From Aldrovandia affinis (Eukaryota; Chordata; Actinopteri; Notacanthiformes; Halosauridae), in assembly GCA_029706075.1 (NCBI GenBank), contig JAINUG010000228.1:310001-374000 (forward strand): a DNA stretch of 64,000 nucleotides, written 5' to 3'. The notes below the pieces were generated by a model. It was not told where the DNA came from and ran no database searches. It saw only the letters and a list, made by a program, of their open reading frames with translations. This document shows positions 1-11,338 of this stretch, one piece after another. The stretch's first letter is position 1. Each line of letters opens with the position of its first letter. Both the position numbers and the translations under genes were made by a program.

Positions 1-1224
1 AGACAGAAAAAGACCGTTCTTAATTTCCCTTAATACATGAACATTATTAGAGTCGTGCTGGTTCCTTTGTTCCACGTGAATTTACTCTATTATTTTAATG
101 CTATAAAGGTGAGTTGCTCGCACACAAGCTGCTTTAATGACAGGCGTCCTTTTTTTTTTCAAAGGTTTTAAAGTCTATTGTACTGACAGTACATTAAACT
201 CGGAGATTCTGCAAACAACAAAGGATCGACTGTGGTCTTCACGTCATTCTAAATGATATATTTAAGGTTGCAAATATCCAGATGTTTTGTGTTGTGCTTT
301 AAATTACATATAAATGTAACATGTAAACTACAACACCTTAATGCGCAGAATATTCAACTAACAAAACAAAGAAAGAGCAGGGCGCATATCCATTTTTTTA
401 AGCATATGGCAGATGCTCTTATCCAGAGTGATTTACTAGATGTGCATTAATACATGGTAAGAACAATCATAGTTAGCACAAGAGATCAGTGAAGTAATAC
501 AGCGATAGACATCATTGTTGGCAGCTGCATACCATACCTGTATATTAGCTAAGCAAAACTATTGATATCTATCTAGCTAGCTAGCTAGCAACGTGGTATC
601 ATGGCCAAATAAAGCTAACAGTAGCTGACGTTATAGATAGCTAGCATAATTTGTTGAACACGGTATAAAATAAACCAGCTTCAGGAAAGATTGGCTGAAG
701 TAGTTTGAAGGTACGGGAGTTTCCCTGCTTTCATGAAAACTTTACCGACCTTGTTCAATACATTTACGTCTACTAGTGTACAGAAGTGTAACACCATGTC
801 GCATAGGTTGTGCAGAAGTATAAATTGCCGAGTGATCTGTAACATGTTGCAGAGGATGTCGCGCCGCAGTCGCGCTGCTTACGCAGAAGCATGTAGAGGC
901 CTGTAGAGAGATGTGGAGCATTGGAGACTCTGCTGTCTCCACATGTGCATAATGGGGCAGGGCTTTGTCTGTGTGGCCAATGACTCAAAGCTCCAATGTG
1001 AGTTAGTCAGTCAGGACAACCTTGCAATAATCTCTCCAGAGTTCTCGGCTCAAAAGTAAATCATATTGAAGTTAACAACTTGGCATAAAGTATTCCCTGA
1101 CCTGCTTTTATAAAGCAGCAGAATTTATGTCCGAGTCCTTAATTTATCCAGAGAGCAGACCAGCTCAAGAATCAACCTGTCCTCCCTCCTGTGTCAGAAA
1201 GCCCAACTCAAAATACAAAATGCA
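1..1224. other. non-coding flank, no gene seen
   Basis: No exon with convincing splice borders and no protein family was recognised here. The stretch is AT-rich, with a short run of TAGC/TATC units near 566-590 and a SINE/L2 tail fragment at 400-437, listed separately. The short open frames look like chance. Confidence 0.5.
400..437 (-). repeat. SINE/L2-type 3' tail fragment
   Basis: The plus strand reads GCAGATGCTCTTATCCAGAG, the reverse complement of the conserved L2-type stem-loop tail seen intact in the SINE at 49370-49600. Only the tail is left; no tRNA-like head is visible beside it. Confidence 0.6.
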
Positions 1225-1395
1225 ATGAGAACCTGATGCATCGCATGCAAGGCCAAATGCAGCACAGGCATGACCCACTGCAGCACAATGGGGATCTGAC
1301 ACAGAGCAAACAAGGCCCATTTTAGCACAGGGTGGACCTGACACAGTGCAGGGAAAGCCCATTGCATCACAGTGTATCTGACACAGCACAGGCAA
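1225..1395. repeat. degenerate minisatellite, about 42-bp unit
   Basis: Units built on a CCCATTGCAGCACA core followed by ATCTGACACAG and GCAAGG recur about four times with substitutions. Read backwards they give a Cys-rich open frame, which is a by-product of the repeat. Just downstream (1399-1437) a 20-bp block beginning GAGTGAATCTTCTAATC is also duplicated. Confidence 0.6.
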
Positions 1396-1950
1396 GGAGT
1401 GAATCTTCTAATCTCACTGGAGTGAATCTTCTAATCATTCTGTAAAAAAGCTCCACTGTTTATACTGAATGTTATTTTTCCTCAGAGTTTAGAATTTAAG
1501 GTGAACAGGACTCCAGTGGCATGCCATTTCTTAAGTCCTTTTGGTACGTTTCCATATTACCCTGTAGGATCTGGCAAATGATACATTTTTTATTAGACTT
1601 TTTCCCCAGGAGCTTTGTGCAATTTTTCACATCTTATCAGAGGCTGCGAGGAAGGCACATTTAGTCATCATTCACAGAATCAATCCGCCCCCCCCAACCT
1701 TGCACAATGGGCACACCTGAACTGAGTTGCTCACCCCTCCTCAGTCGGCATATAATTGGCACTTGGGTCACACCAGGCTCCCTTTGTGCCATGCAGGTCT
1801 TAAGCAGCACGAACAGGGTGCAAAGTGTCTTCTCCAAGCTCTGCAAATTGCTCCTCTGGGCTCCCCTGACACCTTCTGAAAGTGGATATTCCACCGCAGA
1901 GCTGGGGCAATTTGTGGAACCTGTACGTGTACCTAGGGCGGGACACCAAT
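1396..1950. other. non-coding spacer
   Basis: Nothing recognised apart from the short direct duplication at 1399-1437. Open frames on both strands near 1661-2090 overlap the start of the next transposable element and resemble no family. Confidence 0.4.
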
Positions 1951-2678
1951 GGCGCTTTTCCACTGCACAGTATGGTACGGCATGGCACGGTAACCAATCC
2001 GTGCTCCCACATTTTGTCGCTTTTTCCACCGCCAAGCGAACCGTACCGAACCTAAGTACCCATTATGAATTTAGCTACTGCTCTGTTTAGGTACTAGCGA
2101 GCCAAACAGGGACCTAAGGGTGGAGCAATCAATACTGGATACCATTGATTAGTCAAGCGCAGTCGTCACAGAATTGTCACGCTAAATCTCAGTGCGGCTC
2201 AGACACAACCCACACGTTTTTTTCAGCTTCAGTTTGATTATTGGTTTTATTCGAAGAGTATTATATAGAATTTGGCATTATTGTCAGGTTTGCCTGATTC
2301 TACAAGTTAGGTTTGTGTTACAAAAACTGAAATAAACATGTTTTCTTTGAAAGGACAAAGTATAGTATTATCATTTTCATTTTCATTAACGCAATTACAC
2401 TATACATTTTCAGTACAACAACATTTTCATTCGTAACATAAAAAGATTTTTATAAAGATATAGGAATCGCTTCAATGCATTCCGATGCTTGAGTTAAACC
2501 CAGGCCTTTGAAAGAAAAGGATCTGAACTGGACAGTGTCAATGTGTAAGTGGAAATTGTACTGGAAAGTGTAAATGTGATCTTGGTAAATTGCAATTAAT
2601 TGGAGGACCAACGCCGAATAACAAATATACGATACGATACAATACACTTTATTTATCTCTGTGGGGAAACTTGCTAAT

Positions 2679-2712
2679 ATGTATATATATGTATATATAT
2701 ATATATATATAT
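2679..2712. repeat. (TA)n microsatellite
   Basis: A run of TA/TG dinucleotides directly abuts the palindromic MITE. A second short TA run (about 2919-2945) lies on its other side, which suggests insertion into a TA repeat. Confidence 0.7.
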
Positions 2713-2918
2713 AGAGGGTATTCAAATCCAGGCCTCGAGGTCCGCAGTGTCTGCAGGTATTTGCTCCAACCACACACTACATCACCTGATTTTGAATAAT
2801 TTGTTTACCTCCTTGGTCCAGGACGCAAGCTAATTAGTGAAATCAGGTGGTGTAGTGCGTGGTTGGAGCAAATACCTGCAGACACTGCGGATCTCGAGGC
2901 CTAGATTTGAATACCCCT
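2713..2918. mobile_element. palindromic MITE
   Basis: The left arm (about 2713-2796) and right arm (about 2837-2918) are near-perfect reverse complements, sharing for example CTGCAGGTATTTGCTCCAAC against its inverse. A loop of about 40 bp separates them. No coding capacity. It is nested in the TIR element at 1951-3110 and flanked by TA repeats. Confidence 0.8.
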
Positions 2919-3110
2919 GATATATACAATATACATATATATATTGCGGTTGCATTCTTTTTTGTCACTTTAGATAACTCCTATCTATCTTCACGGTTCT
3001 GTTGTGTGATGGAAAAATGACACAGGGACTCGACCTGTGAAGGGGATACTTACAGGTACGGTTGGTTACCGTGCCATACCGTACCGTACTGTGCGGTGGA
3101 AAAATGGCAC

Positions 3111-4600
3111 AAGTGTTAAATGACCCGACTGAACCCTGTGCTCATCTTGCCAGGAAATTATCCTAGCATATAGACTGCTTGCATTTATATCCTCCACACT
3201 CTCATTTTACTTAAGGCTAAAAGGCTGCAAATGGCTTGCATTTTCCCCCTTGTCATCCTACTGTTATTTTCCATTATAAATGCACACTGTTGATTTGGAT
3301 CTCTGCCTCCCCCTGCCTTAGTGAGCTGATGTATGATTGGAATGAGTTTAACCTCTCACACACTTCTCCTCTATTCCTGCATTCTCCCTCTCTCCTCTCC
3401 TTTCCCATAATCCTTTTCCCCTCTTCTCCTTTCCCCACTCCCCCCTGCTCTCCTTTCCTTTCCTTTCATGTCCCCCTCTCCTGCATGCAACAACCCTGGA
3501 TTCCTCTCTTCTTCATCTCTCTCTCCCCCTTCTCTCTCTTTTTGGTAACCATGGGGAGTAGTGGAAAGATGGGGGCCACCTGGAGGAATGTGTTTCCATC
3601 CTGTTAAGGCCACATCTAGGTTCTGTTGCTGGCTGGAGAGAGAAAGGTAAGAGCAATGATTCATGGTCAGCACCTTGCGTTCCTCAGACTAGCAGAAGGG
3701 GGCAGCAGTGAGCTGCAAAGATCAGCATCTTCACCAAAGGAGACAGGGTACCACACAAGCCAAAGCTAGGAAAATAAAAGTTACTGCATTCTTTCTCAAA
3801 CCAATTTTGGTCCCTGCTTTACAGGCACTTATTTCCGGAGAGTGTATTAGGTGCATAGTGCGCGCGGTCTTCTCCATTGTCACTGCAGGCAGGCTGATTT
3901 ATAACATGCGTGACTTGACTGTCTTGGTGCCCTGCCTTGTTTTGCTGAACACAGAACTGCAGTGACGAGATAAAACCCAAGACACTGCCTCGGCAACATC
4001 AACATTTTTCTACAGTGGCAGGATGTTTTTAACCAAGCACAGATACAGTATGTCACAATTTCTCAGCATTTTTATGTTGTTAATGCACGTTCACCCGCCA
4101 CTTGTGAATATTGACCTGGTTTCTTGTACATAGCACGAGCCTTAGCTGTTCTCCAAAGGCATTAAATGCACTTCCATTTCGGTGTGATAGCCTTCCCGGC
4201 TAACACCGCCGCACCCATGCAGGAAGCTGCAGGGATGAGAGAACTGGCTGTGACAGTCATACACTGGGGATCATTAATGAATGTAGCTCCAGGTGAGGAG
4301 AGAATCAATTCCATCCAAATACGACACGCACTCACACCTCCGGCCTGCAGGTCGGGGGCTCCTCCATCGCCCACCCACTCCCCCATTCAGATTTTCCTCA
4401 TTTTTAATTGCCTCTAATTGTTTGAAATAGTAAATATCCAAAGTAATTAGAATGAAAACACTGTCTCTGCTACATTTTCTCTGTATTTACTTACCCATTG
4501 ATCAGGGGCATTAGGTTGATTGAAATGCTGCTTTTATTAAACATATAATAATTTGTGGTTCTGATTTCCCATCCTACCCTTGCCTCCTGAAAACAGGCAC
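3111..4600. other. non-coding, pyrimidine-rich patch
   Basis: No gene recognised. Positions 3360-3540 are strongly C/T-rich (runs of CTCTCC and CCTTTCC), which creates spurious open frames on both strands. No splice pair with a coding-like segment was found. Confidence 0.4.
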
Positions 4601-4885
4601 ACTTAATACTCACACACAACACAAACGCGCACTCTCACACACATGCAGGCATGCACGCACAAGATCACACATACACACTCATACAGACACACACACACAT
4701 AGACAGATACACATGCACACACAGACACATACGCACTCATGTACATTCTCACACACTTGCAGGCACATATGCTCGCACATATTCTGACACTTACACTGAC
4801 AAGTACACACTTGTCACACACACATCCAAAGACACATACACACATATACAGGCAGGCGCGCACACACACACACGCGCACAGAAAA
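4601..4885. repeat. imperfect (CA)n repeat block
   Basis: About 285 bp dominated by CACA, interrupted by TACA, GACA and CGCA units. The Cys/Val-rich minus-strand and His/Thr-rich plus-strand open frames follow from the repeat and are not genes. Confidence 0.85.
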
Positions 4886-5374
4886 ACAGAATAACCCTCA
4901 ATAGTTGGTAGGAGTTGCAGCTTCGGTAATGTTATCAGACCAGGTGACCATCTCCTCTGGACCGTGTCCAGTGCAGGGTACGTTCAGGGGCTGCCACATG
5001 CCACATGTGCTCGGTCAATTAAAGTCCCCCTGGCCATGGTCCACACTGCCTTCACATCCCCTTCACCCTGCCACAATAAAACCATTGTGATCGGTACTAC
5101 TAAGGCAATCACACAGCCCCGTTCTGCTCCTCCTCCCTCTCCATCCTCCACTAACAGAGAAGTGCATTCGGCCGTCACGCTCTATTTTGCTTTGCTATGC
5201 TAGATATGTTTAGGCTAAGCAGCTGGAGGTAATATCCAATGCGTTATTGACTTCATATCTCATAGAGTGCAGTCTCACACCTCTTTCCATTTTCAGCCCC
5301 AAGCTACCGCCTGGGTTATCTGCTGCAGACTAGTTTAAAAATCTTTGTCATTTGGATGGCATCAGTAGTGTATG
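4886..5374. other. non-coding spacer
   Basis: Unique-looking sequence between two dinucleotide blocks. No gene, transposon end or RNA gene recognised. Confidence 0.4.
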
Positions 5375-5389
5375 TACTGTATGTGTGTC

Positions 5390-5426
<37 letters not shown>

Positions 5427-5702
5427 CATGTGCTTTCAGTGAGTGTTTGTGTGTGTATGCTTGTAAGTTTCAGAATGTATGTGTGCATGTGTGAATGAGT
5501 GTATGTGTATTTGGGAGTGCAGTTATTTGTGGGTGTGTGGAGGTTAAAGACATAACCTCGCCCATTCGGCCCATCTAGGCTCATCATTTACCTACACTCC
5601 TGTACCTGAGGATAAACTCATAGAATGAGTGTGTAGGTGTGTTGTGAGAGTGTGTTTGTGTGGGTGAGAATGAGTGTTTGAGTGTGAAAATGTCTGTGTG
5701 TA
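5375..5702. repeat. (TG)n repeat and degenerate TG-rich tract
   Basis: A pure (GT) run lies near 5392-5426, followed by TG-rich degenerate sequence up to the TA where the Tc1-like element begins. An interruption at 5548-5625 has ordinary composition. Confidence 0.75.
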
Positions 5703-6158
5703 TACAGTGCCATGAAAAAGTATTTGCCCCTTTCCTGATACTCTATTTTTGCATATTTGTCACACTGAATGGTTTCAGATATTCATACAAAATGTAATAT
5801 AAGACAAGGAGAACCCGGGTAAACACAAAATACAGTTTTTAAATGATCATTTCATTTATTGAGGAAAAAAGTTGTCCAACACCAACTGGCCCTGTGTGAA
5901 AAAGTAATTGCCCCCTTAGTTACTCAATCAACCAATTCACCAAATTTAATTGATCATTGGATTCAATTAGAGCATTGTGGAGAGGTGAAGCCGCGCCAAC
6001 CGGATAATAGTAACCACAGGTGCGTAGGTTCAGAAGCTGCAATAGCCGCGATAAATAAATGAATGAAGGTAGAACTTCTGTGTGTAGAAGAGGGAATATC
6101 CCAAACGAGGCGAAGGCTCGATGTTTAATTTAAAGTCTTTTAATAGACAAAAGAGACA

Positions 6159-6186
6159 GACGTTTCGGTCAAATGACCATCATCAG
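6159..6186 (-). ncRNA. hammerhead-ribozyme-like core (left unit)
   Basis: Read on the minus strand: CTGATGA, one T, a 4-bp hairpin GGTC-ATTT-GACC, GAAA, then CGTC. This is the conserved order CUGANGA, stem II, GAAA, short ACGU stem III, C. Stem I pairing on the flanks is weak. It is identical to the copy at 24603-24630. Confidence 0.45.
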
Positions 6187-6895
6187 TATAACATCAAGCA
6201 TACAGAGGTAGAGTTAGGTATATACAGATATATACTCTATATACATCATATGTTGAGTCACAACATCCAGTCTCCTCACTCCGTTTCTGTGGCATAGACC
6301 GAATACTCACATCACGCAGACATACTAACACAGAACAAAAATTACTACAATGCGAAAGCAAATTGATTTATTTATTAAAAACAGAACACCCATTTGACAT
6401 GAACGAGACACTGAACCTCTCCTGCTATCTATAATTGCTCCTTCCTTTCTCCCCTTGTCCGGTGAACCCCACATACGCCTTCATTACTTTTGATTTTGAA
6501 TGATGAAATTGTGCAAATGTGATTGGATTATTATGTGTACCCTACTCTGTACCATTGCATTATCAATGAAATGCATGTCTTCGCAACATTGCCGACCGGT
6601 GATTCCTATCAACTCTGCTTGCTCTGCGCAATTGCCTGGCCTAATGACGTGTATGTCTGCAGGTGATGTCAATTAACTACTTGAATATGATGTACCGTAT
6701 TGACCCGAATATAAGACGGGGTTTTTTTCCTCGAAAAAAGTCTGAAAAAGTTGCATCGTCTTATATTCGCGCCCCAACATTTTTTAACGTAAATATTCAT
6801 TCACAACAACAGAGGGCGCCAAAGGACTGTTCCCCAAGCCAGCCACTGTGTTTCTCCCTGTCCAGACACACACGCAGTGACAGGTGCCTGGAGAG

Positions 6896-8577
6896 TAGGG
6901 GTGGGCGATATGAGCTAAAATTCATATCACGATATTTTCCACTGTCCAGACGATATCGATATGATATCACAAAAAATCTGAATCACATTTTAATCGCCCT
7001 TCTTAGTTACATGACATTAGTTAAGGCAAAATATGTATTTTAACCTTATATAACCAGAAAGAGTTATAGCGAGTACCGGCAGCGAATGATGACTTGATTG
7101 ATTGCTGAGTGAGTGGGATTGAATTTACATTCCTCATATTGGACATGCATGGTTTTCTGTTACGGTTGTTCCCCAGATTCACCACCAGAGCTAACGCGCT
7201 CAGCCTTGAATGCTAACTGTTAAGCCATCACGCGGTAAGGTAAGAATGTCTTTTTCAAGGCGTTCAAAGACTTCACACTTTTCTTTCTATCTCCATATTC
7301 ACGGACATGCTAAATGGTTTTCAGGTTTTGGGTAAACAGGTACTTGCTGGCTTTGAAACCTTTTCCACTTTTCTTTGGCGTTTTAAAACTGGTTCGTGGG
7401 TTACTACACTGGTTTTGGACAGGTCGGTTCAACTTGCATGGAAGTATTGTTTGTTGTTGTGGGTTTCAATTTTGTTAGGCCTCGGAGATTTTGAACCCAA
7501 ACCAGTTCCAAACAATAGTTCCTACATTTGAAACTCAGAGGATTTGTTCCGTGGTTAGGAGTGTTCCTCTAGTTTCATTTGTTCAGTCGTCTAGGCTGTT
7601 TATGGGTTCTATTTCCTAACCTTATTTCTTACATTTGAAACTCACTCGTGGTTAGGAGTGTTTCACAGTTTCATTTTCAGGCTGTTTACTGGTTACTTAT
7701 TGTTCTGCGGTTCTCCTAGCCCTCCTGCGTTTACATACGCTCAGAACTTTGATAACCAAATTCTTTGTCTAAAAAAATGCGCTTTTATTTTCATCCTGTA
7801 CTTCTCTCTCGCTGAGGTTGTCTTCGGGTTTCAATGTTGTTTTTGGCTTTGAGCAACATCACTTTAAGCGTTTTCATTTTTTGTTTTCGTGGGTTCAGTC
7901 GTCTAGACTGTTTCAGGTGATAACCTGGTTCTGTTAGCTTCCCTAGCCTTTGTATTTACATAATACTTATTTAAATTGACCCTTATTAGAAACCTTGCTC
8001 ATTTGTTATGGGCTTTCTGTTGGGTTTCGTTTGTTCAGTCTCTTCGACGGGTTGCAATGTGGTTCTGTGGCTCTCCTGGCTTTTCGCGTTTCGGATTTCG
8101 GACTTTTAGGTATTATGCAAACTGTTCAATATAAAAAACCCTGCTCGCTATTAAGCGCTTTTCGTTCGGGTTCTGGTTGTTCAGCCTGTTGGGCTGTTTC
8201 TGGGTTTCATTTTCGATTCTTCATTCTTCAACAAATGCATAAAACGTCCGTTCATCCTAATTATCCTCCCTATTCTCTGTTTTACAGAGCTAAAAAATAG
8301 GTCAAGTTTTCAGGTGGGTATTACCATGCTTATTTTTTTTCGAGGTCGAGGAACCAGTTGGAGGCCCCCTTTCTTTTTCACCAAGATTAAAATAAAGCTG
8401 TAAATGTAAAATGTAGCTACTAACTACTTTCACTCAATTGACATTTTGAACAAAACAATATGAATGCCAAATTAGAATTTATGAATATATAACGGTATCC
8501 ACGGTATAGCAAAATCCATATCGTGGCGCAGCATAATACCGGTAGTCACTTTCATACCGGTATAGCGCCCACTCCTA
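6896..8577. mobile_element. non-autonomous hAT element
   Basis: The ends TAGGGGTGGGCG and CGCCCACTCCTA are inverted. An exact 8-bp target duplication, CTGGAGAG, lies on both sides (6888-6895 and 8578-8585), diagnostic of hAT. It sits just upstream of the pogo transposase start. No transposase remains. The interior (about 7570-8210) is built from diverged copies of a unit containing GTTCAGTCGTCTAG..CTGTTT..GGTTCT..CTCCTAGCC, repeated about five times. Confidence 0.88.
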
Positions 8578-8585
8578 CTGGAGAG

Positions 8586-8832
8586 ATGGAGAGACAAGCA
8601 GACCCGCTCGAACAAAGTGGCTCTAAAGTTGGTCAAGTTAACAAACAACAGAGGAGGAGTTACGATGCCAATTTTAAGATGATGGTGATCAATGAAGCAG
8701 AGTCATCAAACAACTGTCGAGCAGACAAGAAATATGATATTACAGAGTGTAATGTTAGAAGATGGCGAGCCCAAAAAGACCAGCTTAAGAATGCAAACAG
8801 TCAGAGAAAAGCGAATCGCGGTCCGCAAAGCG
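8586..8832 (+). pseudogene. pogo-like transposase, N-terminal DNA-binding part
   Basis: From the ATG at 8586 the frame reads a Brinker/CENPB-type helix-turn-helix segment, including RRSYDANFKMMVINEAE and VRRWRAQKDQL. This class of domain binds the transposon ends. The frame is cut at 8832 by the solo LTR and resumes exactly at 10987 once the LTR and its 5-bp duplication are removed. The start was chosen because it directly follows the hAT duplication and begins the conserved region. The full protein is broken downstream. Confidence 0.75.
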
Positions 8833-9189
8833 TGTCACATTCCCTTTGTTCCTGTCTCGTTTTTCCTTTGTCTTGTTTCTCCCTTGTGATTGTTTGTGTT
8901 AATTGTTTTATTATTTTATATTATTCTATTATCAACCCTCATTACTCCTCATCATGGTCACCTGTTGCCAATTCCGTTGTCCGTTCCAGCACACCAGCCT
9001 CCCATCATTATCATCAGCCCTGCAGTGTATATCAACCCCGGTTTCTCCTTCATTCCTGGTCAGATCGTTGTTTTCCCTTCCTGGCTCATTCCTTGTTTGT
9101 CTCTCAGCTTCAGTGGTTTTCTTCTTGCCTGTCCATTTGTTCGCTTATTCGTTTGCCATCCTGCCTGCCCACGGACCAGCCAGCCCACT

Positions 9190-9385
9190 CCCTTGCCTGC
9201 CAGCTTACCTGCCTCCAAGCCAGCTTCCCTGCCCTGCCTCCAAGCCAGCTTCCCTGCCCTGCCTACAAGCCAGCTTCCCTGCGTGCCTGCCTACAAGCCA
9301 GCTTCCCTGCCTACAAGCCAGCTTCCCTGCGTGCCTGCCTACAAGCCAGCTTCCCTGCTCGCCTGTCTGCCAGCCAGCTTCCCGG
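9190..9385. repeat. minisatellite in solo LTR
   Basis: A unit of AAGCCAGCTTCCCTGC plus a short variable joint (CCTAC, GTGCCTGCCTAC) repeats about seven times. It yields Pro/Ala/Ser- and Gly-rich open frames in several frames, all artefacts. Confidence 0.85.
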
Positions 9386-9473
9386 CCTGCCCGCTTCCTA
9401 GACTGCCCTCTTCCTTGCCTGCCTCCTTCGTCTGCCCTCACCATTGTTCCCCTGCACCAGTCTTTGTATATAA

Positions 9474-10898
9474 CAGTGGTGGGCCGTCAGGGCCTGCAAG
9501 GCCTTCTCTGCTGGCCTAAAAAATATCTGAATCACAGACTGATGTTAATTATATTTTGTCCATGAATACTTATTAAATAATTCCAAATGGTCTGTTCGCT
9601 TCCTTTCATAGCTGTTCCCCTGGTTGCGCTGCATCCAGACGTGTATTTTCATATTAAAGCATTTAACCAATCACATTTCAGCCATCATTTGTTGCCACGG
9701 TCAAAGAAATCTGCCCGGAGGCCTTCACAATCAGTTCTGCAGGCCCTGTAGCATAAAATAAGTGTTGATCAAACTGTTGCTTCAACCAATCAGATTTTGA
9801 GTTGGGGACACGAAGGCCTTCTAGAAGGCCTAGGTAACGTCAGCGTATTCACACCCTTTGATTGGATAGTCAGAGAGTGTCTGGCTATGATGTAATGTGA
9901 TTGGTTAAATGCTTTAATATGAAAATACACATCTGGCTGCAGCGCAACCAGGGGAACAGCTATGAAAGGAAGCGAACAGACCATTTGGAATTATTTAATA
10001 AGTATTCATGGACAAAATATAATTAACATCAGTCTGCGATTCAGACATTTTCAGCCCTAAAGCGAATTAAAACTTATGCCAGAAATACGACAGGGCAGGC
10101 TCGACTTTCAGCATTAGCTTCGATGGCGATAGAAAAGGACTTTTTGATGGAACTGAAACACACGGATAATCTGTACGACAGAGTAATTTAACTCTTTTTG
10201 AGGAAAGAAAGGAGGATGGATTTTGTGTACAAATAATAAGGATTTTTGGTGAGTAAAATGTTGCTATTTTCCTAAATAATATTGCAATTTTATGAGGTTA
10301 TTATTATTGATGCTTTTTTATGTGTGCTGTAGCTGTAGCACCGGGTTTGTTTCTTCAGTAAAGGCATTTATTCTGGATACACGAGTTATCTATCTGCGAT
10401 GCAACGGCAACGGGTGTCTGTTCGGTTTGTTTTTGCACTTTGTTTATTTATCTTTCTTCAGTCATGTTTCATGAGAGAGAATGACAGCGATAGAGACGAG
10501 AGAGAATGACAACGATAGTTAGAAGCGTGAGATAATTAGTGATTAGTAGTGTTAGTAACTTAATCTAAATCCCTAATGTTAGTAGATTAGTTGGTTAGTA
10601 CTATATACATCTAACTAATATATACAAAGTGTAATTAGAAAGTAAGAAGGAAGTAAAACGAGATTAGAAACGAAGATGGAAAAACCAAAACATAGAATTT
10701 CCCCGAAGTGCATGACAGAACGAGAATGAAACATGACTGAAGAAAGATAAATAAACAAAGTGCAAAAACAAACCGAACAGACACTCAAAACATAACAATA
10801 AGATAGCTTTTATAGCCATAAAATAGTTATTGAGGGGTGGATTGATTCAGACGGAGCACTACTGAAGGCCTAGGTGTGAAATGCACGGCCCGCCACTG
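9474..10898. mobile_element. non-autonomous hAT element inside solo LTR
   Basis: The ends CAGTGGTGGGCCGT and ACGGCCCGCCACTG are inverted, and GTATATAA is duplicated exactly on both sides (9466-9473 and 10899-10906). Two further nested inverted repeats occur: about 9525-9675 against 9895-10048, and about 10400-10475 against 10722-10790. Most of its length can therefore fold. No transposase frame is left. Confidence 0.9.
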
Positions 10899-10986
10899 GT
10901 ATATAATAAATACCTTCACCTAATCTCATCCTCTGTGTCAGTGTCCTGCGTTTGGGTCCAGCCCGCGTATCAATCGTAACAAAGCG

Positions 10987-11338
10987 GCCGCTTCCAGGAG
11001 ATTGACAGGAGGGTGTGTGAATACGTGACTGAAAAACATAACGATGGTATGCCCATTACCAGAGCTGTCATTCAGCTCAAAGCCTTGGAAATCGCCAAAG
11101 AGCTCAACATACCACCTACTGAGTTCAAAGCTAGCTTCGGCTGGTGTAGAAGAATGATGCGACGTAACGGGCTGTTACTGCGACGCAGGACAAGCCTGGC
11201 CCAGCGCCTGCCCTCCGACTTCAGAAAAAAGCTACTGAGTTATCAGCGCTATGTGATCAAGTTAAGGAAGAAGCACTCATACCCCCTGGATCAGATGGGC
11301 AATGCTGATGTTTTTTGACATGCCAACATCTGTCACTG
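10987..11338 (+). pseudogene. pogo-like transposase, CENPB-type HTH part
   Basis: This continues the reading frame from 8832. It holds a Tc5/CENPB-type helix-turn-helix: residues such as YVTEKHNDGMPITRAVIQLK and WCRRMMRRNGL. It then enters the start of the DDE domain. Around 11300-11315 a few bases are missing before the expected first catalytic aspartate (FFDMP in the shifted frame), so the frame hits a stop at 11316. The gypsy element begins at 11339; the coding sense resumes at 23481. Confidence 0.75.

Larger units (their letters stand above)
1951..3110. mobile_element. non-autonomous DNA transposon with TIRs
   Basis: The two ends are inverted copies. The left starts GGCGCTTTTCCACTGCACAG and runs through a TGGTACGG/CATGGCACGGTAACC block; the right is the near-exact reverse (GGTTACCGTGCCATACCG then GGTGGAAAAATGGCAC). 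The roughly 45-bp TIRs enclose about 1.16 kb with no transposase. I could not resolve a clean target-site duplication, so hAT or PIF/Harbinger cannot be chosen. A later palindromic MITE and AT microsatellites sit inside. Confidence 0.7.
8833..10981. mobile_element. solo LTR of an LTR retrotransposon
   Basis: It begins TGTCACATTCCC, ends ATCGTAACA, and is flanked by the 5-bp duplication AAGCG (8828-8832 and 10982-10986). Removing it rejoins the pogo transposase reading frame. Without the inserted hAT the LTR is about 0.7 kb. No internal retrotransposon genes are present, which is the usual result of LTR-LTR recombination. Orientation and family were not determined. Confidence 0.8.

Noticed and set aside
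3236-3673. Open frames around 3236-3673 on both strands
   Set aside because: They follow a C/T-rich low-complexity tract; the minus-strand Arg/Glu/Gly-rich frame is its mirror.
4603-4911. Long Cys/Val-rich and His/Thr-rich open frames
   Set aside because: They are translations of a CA microsatellite; no splice sites, start context or domain.
8890-9565. Open frames of about 210 residues with Pro/Ala/Ser/Leu repeats
   Set aside because: They span a minisatellite in a solo LTR and cross an inserted hAT boundary; open in several frames.
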